Of a stretch of 64,000 nucleotides of DNA, positions 35,300 through 47,469 are shown one piece after another. How positions within the stretch are numbered: the first letter of the stretch is position 1; each line of letters opens with the position of its first letter. Source of the stretch: Epiperipatus broadwayi. Its lineage: Eukaryota; Onychophora; Udeonychophora; Euonychophora; Peripatidae. The translations under genes and the position numbers were made by a program. The notes under the pieces were generated by a model. The model saw only the letters and a list, made by a program, of their open reading frames with translations, had not been told where the DNA came from and did no database searches. The DNA is taken from contig JAQFVV010000030.1 of NCBI GenBank assembly GCA_028023455.1, forward strand, positions 3,924,501 to 3,988,500, read 5' to 3'.

Positions 35300-35510
35300 T
35301 TTATCTTGATATAAACTGAGCACTTATTATATAAATGTGTGTGGAAGATGATAATCTGGACCAACTGATAAGTGCTGGTTCAACAGGAAATATGTATATT
35401 GGTGGTTATTTATCTTTTCTGCATATATGTGGTCATGTGTATCAGTAGTATGAGATAGTGTGGATAGTGAAGGGGCTTGAAAGTCTGAGTTCAAATTCCC
35501 TATATTTAGT
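35300..35510 (+). mobile_element. Hammerhead repeat D, copy 1
   Basis: CCAA (35361-35364), CTGATAA (35365-35371), a GTGCT-GGTTC stem II region, GAAA (35387-35390), an ATATGTAT stem III and TTGG (35399-35402) follow in hammerhead order. One core G is changed to A and stem II is damaged. A box A-like TAGTGAAGGGG (35465-35475) and a box B-like GTTCAAATTC (from 35489) follow, but their spacing is too short for an ordinary tRNA-type promoter. Confidence 0.5.
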
Positions 35511-35529
35511 AGAAGAAATATAATTCTAC

Positions 35530-36550
35530 AAACTAAGTAAGAATATTTAGATACAATATTTTATTCATATGGTATAAATGAGCTAATTTTAATTTAATGA
35601 TAAATATTTAGATGACTGCTTTTTGCTAGAAATCATTATATTAAGAATATGGACTACAAAATTACCCAGTTTTATTTCTTGATTATCTAACCCTTTTTTT
35701 AGGCTGGAGTCTGTTAAGGTGATATTTCAAAGAGATCACCCCCTACCTCAAACAGCTTTTATTTGGATAGCAGCATTAATGTAAAGTATTAATGCACTAT
35801 CTTAGTAATAAGAAGAAAGTGATCTAATACTTCCGCTCTAGATGATTAAAAAAAATTTACCATAGAATAAAAAGTTGCTTGTTTTAGGCAGTTATATTAT
35901 AAAAGACAAATTAGCAATAAAGTGATCAAAAAAAATTTTTAAATGTATTTAATAACACTAACAATAAAAAAAACCCTGTTGCAATTAGTTTTAGCTCCCT
36001 ACATCACATTCTATAATATATGAGTAAATAAAAATATTAAATAAAAAATATTTCTAAAAGAAAGAAATATATCACATAATAAAAAAATATCTAAATTTAA
36101 ATCCATATAATAAAATATTGGTAGATCATTTATATATTTTAGAAAAGACTTTTGGTAATTAATTAATTACTTAATATAAAAATGTCTTACCAGTATTTTC
36201 AGATTCAGTTTAATTATAGGCACCTTTTTAATATATATTTAATTTTCTACCTTTTACTCTTGTAGGACATTTCGCATATTGGTTTGGTATTCTTCGATGA
36301 TAATTTTCTTCTTCTTACATTTACTTGGATAATAAATTACTGTTATGTCACAAAGGCACAAATGGTATTCAGTTTATAGGTGAATAATGGCAACAAACTA
36401 GGAACAGATATAATTCAACTGGTCAGAATAAGGATGGTCAATGATAAATAAAACATACCAAATTTCTAGCCAGCCAAGGATAACACTTTATAGTGGACAT
36501 TTGCTAATTTCCACAGCCTTAAATAAAATGAATAAAGATCTTAAGATTTT
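35530..36550. other. AT-rich DNA with no recognised feature
   Basis: No coding signal and no recognised repeat. Confidence 0.5.
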
Positions 36551-36717
36551 AAACTATCGAACATCACATGATCACCATCTCTATACTAGCACATAATTTG
36601 TTGTAAACAAAGGCAAAACTCCTCATACAGTAGTTCCACCCTGTGCCAAACAGAGTAATCAATGGATGCCAGAAGGCTTGTGCATAAAATCCCTATCAAG
36701 TGCCTACTCATACAATA

Positions 36718-36759
36718 TCCCCAGATTAGTTTCTGGCTTGTGGCCATCATCAGTGAGGA
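36718..36759 (-). ncRNA. Type I hammerhead ribozyme candidate A2-left
   Basis: Minus strand: stem I TCCTCA/TGGGGA, CTGATGA, stem II TGGC/GCCA around CACAA, GAAA, then CTAATC. Stem III has lost its second pair (CTAA instead of CTAG). All core nucleotides are in place. Confidence 0.68.
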
Positions 36760-37175
36760 GCCTTGGATCTGAGAGCACTCCACCTAGATCTTAGGATCTA
36801 ATGCAACCCTCCAGCAGCCACCTTTTAACTCTACTTTACTACAAAACTATGAGAATGAAATTGAAAACATTGTTAATATCTTCAATCTAAGGTCAATAGC
36901 TTATATAGTCATATGGGTCTGAACTCAATTCAGCACCCATACATTTTGGTGTCTTTGGCTCTTAAACAACCATAGCCACCACTATCCTATTAGGCAGGAT
37001 TGGTGTTAAACCATCGAACATCACATGATCACCATCTCTATACTAGCACATAATTTGTTGTAAGCTATTAACAATGTTTTCAATTTCATTCTCATAGTTT
37101 TGTAGTAAAGTAGAGTTAAAAGGTGGCTGCTGGAGGGTTGCATTAAATCCTAAGATCTAGGTGCAGTGCTCTCAG

Positions 37176-37234
37176 ATCCAATGCTCCTCACTGATGATGG
37201 CCACAAGCCAGAAACTAGTCTGGGGATATTGGAT
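37176..37234 (+). ncRNA. Type I hammerhead ribozyme candidate A2-right (best copy)
   Basis: Outer stem I ATCCAA (37176-37181) pairs with TTGGAT (37229-37234). Inner stem I TCCTCA (37185-37190) pairs with TGGGGA (37221-37226), with a TGC/TA internal loop between the two helices. The core CTGATGA is at 37191-37197. Stem II TGGC/GCCA closes loop CACAA. GAAA is at 37211-37214. The short stem III is A-C/G-T around TA, with C37220 as the cleavage nucleotide (GTC). Every invariant position of the hammerhead core is satisfied. The internal loop in stem I facing loop II is where tertiary contacts occur in natural type I ribozymes. Confidence 0.75.
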
Positions 37235-37527
37235 GAGTAGGCACTAGATAGGGATTTTATGCACAAGCCTTCTGGCATCCATTGATTACTCTGTTTGGCA
37301 CAGGGTGACACTACTGTATGGGGAGATTTGCCTTTGATCTTAAGATTTGTTATTAGCTACTGTGATTCTTTCTGCTGTCACACTACTAATGATTCCAGGT
37401 TTAAATATCTCACAGCTTATTAACTTCTTTGCAACAGAGAAACATATATAAAACAGAGAAAGTGCAACTGGCACAGCCTTATATCCCTAATTTCCCATGA
37501 TCACCATTTCTTATGCTTGCTCATAAC

Positions 37528-37872
37528 TGTTATTAAAACAGGCAAAACTCTCTATACATTTTGCCACTCAGTGCAAGCCAGAGCAATCAATGGATGTCAG
37601 AAGGCTTATGCATAAAATCCCCATCTAGTGCCTACTCATCAATATCCCCAGACTAGTTTCTGGCTTGTGGCCTTCATCAGTACGGTGCCTAGATACAGTG
37701 CTCTCAGATCCAAGGCTTCTCACTGATGAAGGCCACAAACCAGAAACTAATCTGTGGATATTGGATGAGTAGGCACTAAATGGGGATTTTATGCACAAGT
37801 CTTCTGGCATCCATTGATTACTCTGGCTTGCATTGAGTGGCAATACTGCTGTATGGAGAGTTTTGCCTCATT
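37528..37872. mobile_element. Hammerhead repeat A, copy 3 (inverted dimer)
   Basis: Arms about 37528-37685 and 37705-37872. The outer ends are AAAACAGGCAAAACTCTC and its inverse. The left-arm hammerhead (37645-37680, minus) has a full CTGATGA box but has lost stem I at the palindrome centre. The right-arm one is at 37717-37758. Confidence 0.82.
37717..37758 (+). ncRNA. Hammerhead-like core A3-right
   Basis: CTGATGA (37723-37729) and AGAAAC are present, with stem I TTCTCA against TGTGGA. Stem II is weakened (GGCC...AACC) and its first pair is A-A. Probably poorly active or inactive. Confidence 0.45.
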
Positions 37873-38283
37873 TACTATCCCTAATTTAATTAGTTACTAC
37901 TACTTTTTGATAACTGTATTTCTTTTAATTTTATTTTTATGCTCAGAATTATATTCAGATTGGCAATCTGTATGGAAAATTATCTCCAGCCCACCTACAT
38001 TTGTTCACTGTTTTTGAATTTTATGATTGTTGCTTAGAAACAAGATCCTTCTTAAAATTTTATTATAAATAAAACAAAAAATTGTAATAATTTTTTAATT
38101 TCAATATATTATGTGGTTTACATTTTTAAACTTTATAAAACATATCTGCTAATAAAATGCACACTTTACATTTAGAATTCCCTTTTTTTTTATTCTAATA
38201 ATTACTTTTTTTATTAAAACTTTTGATGTAATTGGGAGGGGGTGACAAATTAATGAATGTTAACCAAAGTATTTAAAAAAACT

Positions 38284-38718
38284 ATAAATAATTTTTATTA
38301 GTCATTCATTAGACTAGGAGATTATTCATTTAATAATTAATATTTCTGTAGTGTAGTTTTCACTAAACCATTCTCACACAACATAAGGCCTGGTTTCTAC
38401 ACACTTTTAACACCTTTTGGAGGGATATAATTATAAATATATGATCAAAGACAGGAAAAATATGTATTATCCTCGAAAATGCACAGTTTGTGCTGAACCA
38501 GACCTCATCATTTGGCCCAGATCACATTTTTACACATACCTTTATCATTGTTTAGTATATAAAGATAAAGAATTACACCCCTCCATAAGGTGTTAAAAAT
38601 GGATCGATACCAGTTTTTAGCTTGCATGAGAATGGTGTAGTGAAAATTACACTACAGAAATATTATTCATTAAATGGATAATCTCTAGTCTAATGAATGA
38701 AAAATAAATATTATTAAT
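38284..38718. mobile_element. Inverted repeat with a repeat D core at its centre
   Basis: Arms 38284-38435 and 38568-38718 are inverted copies. Between them, on the minus strand near 38490-38525, lies a repeat D hammerhead-like core whose first base is changed (ATGATGA), with a damaged stem II and AAAC. The whole could be a palindromic relative of D elements. Confidence 0.65.
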
Positions 38719-40589
38719 TTATTTTCATCAACTGGTTTGTTTCAAAGTTGTGAAGTCAGTAAGTTTATTTATCAATAAAAATGTACTAATTCTTTCTCTA
38801 TATATATATATTGTACTGTATTTATTCTAGTACAAATAAAATTGGCAGTTTTAGAAATCAAATTTGTAAAGTACTTAAACAGAATATTTCATTTGTTTTA
38901 AATATTTAGTTAATTTGAGTTACACAACATTGGTTATATACTTGAGAGAGAGAAAGAAACAACACTATTTTTGAGTGTATTAAATAAAAAAAGAGAGATA
39001 AGAAAATAACTTCTTATCACAAAAAGCCATTAGTCACACAAAGTGTGGCAATTGATTGTAATTAAAGATTGCAATTGCAAGAGGAGAAAGTACAAGTTTA
39101 AAGACAAAAATTTTACAAAAAGTGAGTTGAACTAATAAGTGTCAATAGGCGATGTACCAAAAAAAATACAAGATCAAGGATATAAAAGGAAAAGTGCATC
39201 ATATAGGACATTGAGAAACAAAGAGAAAAAGTGAAGGAGAAACTTGAAAGCTGTACTGAGGAGATCAATTATGAAAGAAAGAAAACCTTGCACAAAGTTA
39301 TGAAGAGCATACCAAAGGACTCATCAGTGTTTCAGCTTATCTAAAATGTACAAGCAAAAAAAATTATTTGCCAGCATTGTTTCAACCACACATAAGACCC
39401 TGAGCAAAGTCATCTACAGACTTTAGAACCATGAATTATCTATGTACTACTTCAGTAACAGACCATGGATCCCCTCATTCAAAATAAAGCCATGTATGGT
39501 AGAACTTTAAAGTGATCACTATTTTTCTTAAACTATGTTTTTTTTTTCTTTCTCACTTGAACTATAACCATCATATTAAGTGTTTTCTTAAATTAAATGT
39601 AAATCTTAGAAATGGTTTCACCCTATTTAATCTCTCTTGTTATTATCATTATTAAATTTGTTGCTATTCTAACCTTAGTAAATATATTTTAGTATAGATT
39701 AATAAAATAATAATATAACTTACATTGGTGTTAATTATTACAAATATTGTTTACTGAAATTCTTAAAAAAATCCACCATGATTATTGATTAATAAATAAA
39801 CTGCTGACTCTGTACCAGAAATACAATCCTCCGTGTATTTTAAATAGATTGTTTAGTGTTCAGTTAAAAAAAGGGGGGTGCAACCAGTGAACTCTTAATA
39901 TAAGTTCTGGTGCCTTAAATAAATAAAAACTGGTTTTCTTTTTTTCCGAGTAGAATTGAATTGTTTAAAATAGGATTAAGTAACCAGAAAAAATAATTGC
40001 TGCAGATAAGTTGTGTAAATTGTTGCAGATAGGTGACTTATAATTTAATGCGATTTGGTCACTGAATACAAGATCACAAATCGTATAATAAAAATTTATT
40101 TGTACCATGAACACTACAATGGCAGCCATTGTGGGGCTTTGATAATAGCCATGGCCTGAGATAAGAATGAAAGATAGAATAATAAAAGGTTTAGAGATAA
40201 GTGGGCAAAAATTCAGGAGTTAAAGTAGCTCATAAGGTACAGTGACAGAGGGGGGAGCAACTTTAGCAAATGCATTAATAAAAGATAAGTAATAATTAGA
40301 AACTAAGCAAAGTATCCGAATTTAAAAAAAATACTTTTTTAAGATAATCGAAACGTGATGAAAAAAAATAAAGAATCGAAAAGAGTAGACAATCTGATTT
40401 GTGAATGGGATAATGAGACAATAAATTTTGCATCCCAAGAATGCCCAAAAGTTACAATATGGATTGATAATGTGGAAGACTGAGCTTTGTTTGACTCAGG
40501 CAGTTAAATATCATTCATGGATGAGACTGTGTATACATGCATAATGCAGCAATAAGAGAAAATATTTAAAATCTCTATCCAGAATGTTC
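38719..40589. other. AT-rich DNA with one weak coding relic
   Basis: Mostly unremarkable. At 39130-39345 two plus-strand frames give IGDVPKKIQDQGYKRKSA and then REKVKEKLESCTEEINYERK up to a TAA at about 39342. The wording looks protein-like, but I cannot identify the family. The rest holds nothing recognisable. Confidence 0.35.
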
Positions 40590-40800
40590 CTATCCCCAGA
40601 CCAATTGTTTTCAACCTTGTGGCTCACCTCAGTGTTGAGCTAAAACCTCCAGACACTAGATCTAAAATATCAACTCAAAACCAGCACTTATTTAATATAT
40701 AATATTTACGTAGAAACTTTAAAATTTTCGGACATGAAAATGCCTTTAACCCCAGCTATCTAACCTAAATAGCTATATGGCAATGAATTAAATATCATTG
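40590..40800 (-). mobile_element. Hammerhead repeat C, copy 2 (degenerate)
   Basis: Shares CAGACACTAGATCTAAAAAT-like, CAGCACTTAT and CCCAGCTATC blocks with 52890-53100. The minus-strand core near 40593-40637 reads CTGAGGT with GAAAACAATTGGTC; the last core A is changed and stem I is broken. Confidence 0.5.
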
Positions 40801-41484
40801 CCAAGGCATTAAAGTAAAATTATAGTAATCAATGAAGCAAGTCATATATAGTGTGGCATTGCTTTTATAAGCTTGTATTTACAAATATGTAATATAGAGA
40901 GTATACCAATAGCTCAAACAAGCTCTTAATTCATAAATGTGGTAAGCATATTATTAATTTTTTTTAGAAATACCTGTGGATAAATATTATAAATTTATAT
41001 TCATTGCTGGAATTTTTTAATATATAGATATATTATGGTGACTATTTTATATTGAATGGGGTTAATATTTGAATCATGATAAGTTAAATTAAAATAAAGC
41101 GAATGCATAATATACATTTTAAATTTTATTTTTGATGTACTTTATTTTTTTTTGTTATTAATGATTTTTGTTGTTGTTTAATATTTTAACCAATAAAATG
41201 TGATCTTTTTTTACAGTGCTATTAAGAAAACCTTTTTAAAAATCAACAGTCCACCATTTATATTTATTTTTTATTGAAATGCAATCTTAATTAAGTAGAA
41301 ATTAGATCAAGAAATGCACAGTTGATAAACCTCACATGATCACCTCCTCTTATGCTTGTGTATAACTGTTGCTAAAATGGGTAAAACTCATTATATATAT
41401 TGCCACACACAGCAAGCTAGAGTATTCAATGGATGCCAGAAGACTAGTGCATAAAATCCCCATCTAGTGCCTACTCATCCAATA

Positions 41485-41526
41485 TCCCCAGACTAGTTTC
41501 TGGCCTATGGCCTTCATCAGTGAGGA
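41485..41526 (-). ncRNA. Hammerhead-like core A4-left
   Basis: Stem I TCCTCA/TGGGGA, CTGATGA, stem II GGCC-ATA-GGCC flanked by an A-A mismatch, GAAA, CTAGTC. Everything is intact except the first pair of stem II, which is usually needed next to the core. Confidence 0.55.
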
Positions 41527-41666
41527 GCTAATGGGCTTGGATTGAAAACATTAAGGTGTTTTCAGTTTAAGACTCATAGTTTTGTAGTTAAATGGAGATA
41601 AAAGGTGATTGCTGGAGGGTTGCATTAGATCCTAAGATTTAGATGCAGTGCTCTCAGATCCAAGGC

Positions 41667-41708
41667 TCCTCACTGATGAAGCCCATAAGCCAGAAACTAG
41701 TCTGGGGA
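41667..41708 (+). ncRNA. Hammerhead-like core A4-right
   Basis: CTGATGA at 41673-41679, GAAACTAGTC and stem I are intact. Stem II reads AGCCCATAAGCCA and pairs poorly. Confidence 0.45.
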
Positions 41709-41832
41709 TATTGGATGAGTAAGCACTAGATGGGGATTTTATGCACAAGCCTTCTGGCATCCATTGATTACTATAGCTTGCTGTGTATGGCAATATATAT
41801 AGTGAGTTTTGCCTGTTTTAAATGCACAGTTG

Positions 41833-44454
41833 ATTACTATAGTTTTAATATTGTAAGAAGTGAATTTTTTTGTACAATATGCTTTATTTTCCTTTTCGTT
41901 GCTGCTTGCAATAAATTGGAAAAATGTTTTTATGTTCTCAACCGAAAAGATTTTTATTATTTACTTTTGGATACAGCTGAGCATGCTTTCAGTGTGGCAT
42001 GCCAGAATCATAACTCTCATTGATTGGCTAGGTGTGCTGCTGTATTTATTGTGGAATAATTATGATAATTATTTAAATTAGATTCTAAATATTTAATTTA
42101 TTTGAAAATTGAATACTATTTTCTTTCTTATTAATGATATGATTATGGTTGGCAATAAATCACATCTACTTAATTTTTCTCTTTTTGCTGTCTCATTTCA
42201 TGTAGATTAGATCAACATTCTTTGGATTGAAGGCATGACCAAATTGCTGATCATGTTCCTAGAAGATGGATTTGTATTCAGGATTATATTTCACATGCTT
42301 GATATTTTAACTAAGTCACTCTTGTGGCAATGTTTGCTTTCGAATCCCAGTAGTACACAGCTGAGCAAGTGGTGTTGCTGCATTTAATTTTTTATATGAT
42401 CTGTGTTTTGTCCTCAGGTGGCAGTTTATCTTATCATGCTTATAATAACAGGAATTTTTGCCTGTGGGAGGTTAAAATTTTTATAGTAAAATAATATTAA
42501 ATAAAAATTAGTGGAATAAAAATTTTTTTTTTTTTTACATGAATGTATACATTTTTCAATTTATTTTTAGAGCAATTTAAACCTGTATATAATGAAAAAT
42601 TATTTGTAATATGGTTCTGAATAAAATTTATAGTTTTTTGTAGAAGTTGTTTGTGTTTATGATTAAAGTTACTTTATCCTTTAGTGTGTCAAAAATCCAT
42701 TATTACAAATTGCAGTACAAGAATATTGAATAAAAATGATGTGTTAGAATTGTTCATGTTTTTTTAATTATACAGTAAATAAATCTCATGCAATACTTTG
42801 TTTTTTGAGCAAATAAAACTTATTTTATTTTGAAAAAAATATGGCTTCTCTTTTACAATGTTAGTATCCCATAATATTAACAATTTTACAAAATGTCTAC
42901 CAATTAAAAAAAATAGATGTTTTTTTAATTTTTTTAAAAAATTGTTATGATAAAAGTTGATTAATAATCAAAGTAGTAAGTTTAAATTGTTGATGATCTT
43001 TATCACAAATACCTGTATAAAGATTTATCATAAGAGAGAGTTTGGATTTATATACTTTGTATATAAATGCTCAAGTCTAAGTGGCAATCTTTAACTTTGC
43101 ATTAATCTTTTATTGAATTCTATGAATAATTAGTACTATTATTAATTGAAACTATTACAATTTGTAATATTTTAATATTTGTTTTGTATAACAGAGCAAA
43201 ATTATTTTACAATAACTTGTTTTAGAATATATATATATAAATTAATAATTTAGCACTATATATATATATGTGTGTGTGTGGGTGGGTGTGTGTATAATTA
43301 TGTAGAAGGAAATTAACCTTCAAACCTCCACTATTCATTTTTAGTGTATAAATTTATGTGCACTCATCCATCAGTAAGTTTTAAAAACACAAGTAAATCA
43401 CTTGTGCTTCAAGCTTATTCTTATATATATAAGTCAACCCTTATTGAACATGCTTAACTCAGAACTCGATCCTATTCTGTGCATGGTGTTTTAATTGACA
43501 ACTGAATTGCACAAATTTTTGTTGATATATTACAGGGAAGAGAACGTTTCTCATTTTAATTAGCTTATTTTACAAACTGAAGTGTTTTGATTTCATTTAG
43601 TTTTTGATAAGATGTGTATTCAATGTTATTTTATTTATTTATTTTACTAATTAAAATATTAAAGAAGCGTATTAAAGTATTATTTTTTCTGATATTTTAC
43701 CTCAATCATGTTATCACTTATTTATTAAAAAATATTTTATATTTCTATTATGCCCATCTCAACTGTGCTATTTATCAATATCAATAATTAAGCATATTAT
43801 TTAAATTATCAATATTAATTATTTGTATTGCTTGTTTAACCATCATTTTTATATCCATATGGGCAGCACAATGGTCTTGATAAACATCATCATCTCATTG
43901 GGGGTTTTATTTAAAAGTTTGTTTGCAAGACTGTTGAACAATTTCTAGAGTTTTAGTCATTGTTTTTTAATTTAGACCAAACTTTTAAGAATATTATATT
44001 AATAGTAATGATGATGCTACCACTCAAGATGGAAGCACTTGATATGTTTTCTATTATGCAGTACACTGCAAAGTGTCCTATTTTATTATAGGGGAAATAA
44101 GAATTTAACATTCATTTAATATTAGAATTGTTTAATAATTTTTTTTTTTTAAATTCACAGTGATTTTCCAAGAGTTTGATAAAATTATATGTAAAACAGA
44201 GAATAAGTTGTCTATGCATTTCCATAACTTTAATGAATTTATTCTAGATTAAATACTAATGGATTATATAAAATTTCCCAAAAATTAGTTCATTGCTTTC
44301 TTTGTAACTTGTAAATTCTTTTTTGTCTAAAGTGATTTTATAATTTCTTTCATCAATTATCTGAAAACTTCTGCCAGGAATTCGATTGATGTGGAGAGAA
44401 TTGAAAAAGATGCCACATATTGTGTTTTATCTAGGAAATTTAGGAAGTCTAAAT
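41833..44454. other. AT-rich DNA with no supported gene
   Basis: Contains a short (TA)n/(GT)n run near 43228-43294. Open frames at 41730-42081 start inside repeat A and show no family signature. No other feature is seen. Confidence 0.5.
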
Positions 44455-44905
44455 AAAACAGGCAAAACTCTCTATACATATTGCCACTCAGTGCAAGACA
44501 GAGTAATCAATGGATGCCAGAAGGCTTGTGCATAACATCCCCATCTAGTGCCTACTCATCCAATATCCTCTGACTGGTTTCTGGCATGTGGCCTTAATCA
44601 GTGAGGAATCTTGGATCTGAGATCACTGCACCTAGATCTTAGGATCTAATGCAACCCTCCAGCAGCCACCTTTTATCTCTTCTTAACTACAAAACTTAGT
44701 CTTAAATTGACAAAGGTCACAAGCCAGTCTGGATATTGGATGATTAGGCAGTAGATGGAGATTTTATGCACAAGCCTTCTGGAATCCATTGATTACTCTG
44801 GCTTGTACTGAGTGGGAGTACATATAGAGAGTTTTGCCTGTTTTAATAACAGTTATAAGCAAGCATAAGAAATGGTAATCATGTGATGTTTATTGGCTTG
44901 AAATC
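44455..44905. mobile_element. Hammerhead repeat A, copy 5 (inverted dimer, decayed)
   Basis: Both ends carry the family terminal block, as AAAACAGGCAAAACTC and its inverse. The left hammerhead (44566-44607, minus) reads CTGATTA; the right one is deleted between the stem II region and CAGTCTGGAT. Neither should work. Confidence 0.75.
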
Positions 44906-45725
44906 TAAATAAAAGGTTAACTAAATTTCCTTCCAAATCTTTTAACTGTCTGCTTTTTATGAATGTCATTTCTTTAATTTTGCTTAATTGGGTGATGAAA
45001 ATGAAAAGACATTTATAGATGGAATATTTCTATCCAAAAATTATTCAATTTTATGAAAATATTTTAACTTGCCTTTTTTTTATTATTATTCTGCATTTTA
45101 GAGTCATATTTTTTAATATATCCCAATATAACTGCTGCTTCAATAGAAGGGTGGGTATTTAATGCCTACTTGTGATTTAATTAAAGGCTTGTTTATTTCT
45201 TTCAACTTTGTTTTTTGTTTTTAATTTTAATAACATTTATTTGGTAAAGGTTGATTTAAAGACTAATTTTGTATTTTTAAATACATTTTCTATATTATCT
45301 TCATAATATTTTTTTTTCGAATTTTTATTATTATATATAGTATATATGGATAATCATTTCATAGATCACATTCAAATCAATATGCTCTTCTTTCCTTTTA
45401 TACTCTTTTTCAATTTCAGTTGACCTTTTAATTTTGCAATTTTTAGTTTTTGCACTTTGTTATAATAGCCTATTATTTATTTTAACAACTTTTTTCTGAA
45501 TTTATAAAAACACTCATTTTCAGCCTATTAAATATTAGATATAATATATTCTGCAAATTATTAACTGCTCTTTTAAATCATTTATTTTTATCAATACATC
45601 TGAACTTTTATTACACTATTCTCAGGTAAGGTAGGGACAAGTTTCTATTCACTTTTACTATTTAGTGGAGGAATATACAATCATTGCATGATAATATGCA
45701 TTGTGAGTGTTGATTTTATTAGTGC

Positions 45726-46213
45726 ATCATTAACCTTTAGCTCAATCCTATCATAACCATCCAATCAGCCCAGAAGTCAGTTCAACCTCTCACCCTATAT
45801 ACACATGAGGTGTATACACTTATTCAAGTAATCCATATAGCACATGTAACAATTTAACTTCATATATAGATTATTTTTAGATACTCAAACTTAACTTCAT
45901 ATATAAATAGATTTTTTTTAAACTTCTATTTAATCACACACTACTGAAACATAAGATTCAAAACGTGTCTTTTTCACATATCTTGGATCATGGGTTTCAA
46001 TGATGTATGATGGAATAGAGGTTTAACAAAGAAAAATTATATTTATATATAAAGTTAAGTTTAAGTAACTAAAAATAATATGTATATGAAGTTATATTGT
46101 AGCATGTGCTTATTTGAATATGTATATATTTCTTATGTATCTATAGTATGGGAGGTTGGTCTGAATTTTGGACTGGTGAATGAATGTGATAAGATTGAGC
46201 TAAGGTGAACGAT
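45726..46213. repeat. Long inverted repeat, about 190-bp arms
   Basis: Arms 45726-45915 and 46034-46213 are diverged inverted copies, for example TAGCTCAATC against GATTGAGCTA and ACTTCATATA against its complement. The centre holds CTACTGAAACATAAG and CAAAACGTGTC, vaguely like the GAAAC-type ends of other repeats here. Family unknown. Confidence 0.7.
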
Positions 46214-46233
46214 CCATGATAAAATCATAATTG

Positions 46234-46349
46234 ATATAAACTTCATTAATACTCCTTTAACACCGAAGAAGACTGCTTGGACAGTCGAAACTGTTATAAA
46301 TAAAAAATATTTGCTTTAAGTGTTAAAGAAGTATTAATGAAGTTTATAT
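46234..46349 (+). repeat. Hairpin with hammerhead-like core (type F)
   Basis: Arms 46234-46263 and 46320-46349 pair over 30 bp. Between them CCGAAGA (46263-46269), an extra A, stem GACTG/CAGTC around CTTGGA, and GAAAC (from 46287) follow one another. One core base (U to C) and the extra A depart from the hammerhead consensus. A related core occurs at 54890-54950. Confidence 0.55.
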
Positions 46350-46832
46350 TGAAATATGAAAAAAGCAAAATATTGAGGGAGGAAGAAGTAGATAAAAATC
46401 ATAATCGCTTATTAATAACTATAATACTATGTTATGTTTTAGAAACATCCCAAATTATTTTAAAAAACTTATTCATATTTTTATTCAAAAAAATTTAGAA
46501 TGTATTAATATTTTTAGTATTTTTATTTTGTTTATTCTTTTTATTCTTCTTGTTACTTCTTTCATTCTTAGTTTTATTTTATTTTTTTCATTTTAACAAA
46601 ATTTATCTCCTTTTTTTAAGAAGAGATTTGTTTGATTGTATCATAAGATTAATTATTTCAAATTATAAGTCATCGAAAATATTAAGGAATTTATTTGTAA
46701 ACGGAAACTAATTTAGACAATGTTGATTTAAAAAACATCTTCCAAAACAACAAAATATTAATTTCTTTTTAGATTTTTTTTTCTTTTAATTTTTTTTTTC
46801 CCAACTTAAATACAGAAATATCAAGTAGTTGG

Positions 46833-46885
46833 TTGCAGACGGGTGTGGGTTCGCGTCTCGGCCGATGCTATGACATATGAAAATA
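46833..46885 (+). mobile_element. tRNA-derived SINE, 5'-truncated copy
   Basis: Starts in the tRNA body and contains the box B-like GGGTTCGCGTCTCGGCCG, then GATGCTATGAC, as in the SINEs at 52.3-52.5 kb. Box A is missing. Confidence 0.6.
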
Positions 46886-47237
46886 ATAATAAAATTATAT
46901 ATCAAATATTTATTTTATTTGAAATTTTCGGAAGTATTCCATTATTTAAACCATGTTGTGAAATATTTCTGCCTATTTGTTTGAGCCTGTTTTTCTTTAT
47001 TTGACTTATTATCCAGTGCAATATTTTTTTTTTATTATTTCCAATTATTATCATTATCATTTGGAATTTAATTAAGTAACAAAATATTATATATATATTT
47101 AGGCATTAGACAAAGAACAGAAACACTTTCATATATTACACTAAAGCTTTGATTCCAAGTAGCCGAGAAATAAAAATTCATATTATATATTTTTTACAAA
47201 TAAGATCTTAAGAATATGATAAAAGTATTTATCTGGA

Positions 47238-47247
47238 AGTTTATCAG

Positions 47248-47293
<46 letters not shown>

Positions 47294-47303
47294 CTGATAA
47301 ACT

Positions 47304-47339
<36 letters not shown>

Positions 47340-47342
47340 CAA
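47238..47342. repeat. Adjacent (TA)n-centred palindromes
   Basis: AAGTTTATCAGTTTCA...(TA)n...TGAAACTGATAAACTT is followed directly by a second (TA)n run capped ACATATA/TATATGT. Same architecture as at 25.0 and 54.2 kb. Confidence 0.9.
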
Positions 47343-47469
47343 AGTTACATGAATTTGAAATAGATCAAACTATTTGTCAGTTAGAACACTGATAACCATA
47401 AGTGCTGGAATCCAAAATAATTCATCATATTCTTTGTAAACATAACATTTACACCTTAACTGTAATATG

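Larger units (their letters stand above)
36552..37345. mobile_element. Hammerhead repeat A, copy 2 (tandem then inverted dimer)
   Basis: A block starting ATCGAACATCACATGATCAC occurs at 36556 and again at 37013, giving a 457-bp unit. From 37064 the sequence runs back as the reverse complement of the unit to the outer end near 37340. The left half carries a hammerhead on the minus strand and the right half one on the plus strand. Both arms keep the CUGAUGA box and paired stem II, the best preserved pair in the window. Confidence 0.85.
41330..41832. mobile_element. Hammerhead repeat A, copy 4 (inverted dimer)
   Basis: Outer blocks GGCAAAACTC-like on the left and GAGTTTTGCCTGTTTTAA on the right are inverted. 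Hammerhead cores lie at 41485-41526 (minus) and 41667-41708 (plus), both with CTGATGA, GAAAC, TAGTC and a paired stem I TCCTCA/TGGGGA. A minus-strand stem II of GGCC/GGCC is intact; the plus-strand one has lost a pair. Confidence 0.85.

Noticed and set aside
35465-35498. Pol III box A and box B in repeat D
   Set aside because: The two boxes are about 13 bp apart, too close for a tRNA-type promoter, and box B has a mismatch; kept only as a remark.
37625-37843. Minus-strand open frame through repeat A copy 3
   Set aside because: It reads through both arms of a palindrome and has no homologous frame in the other copies.
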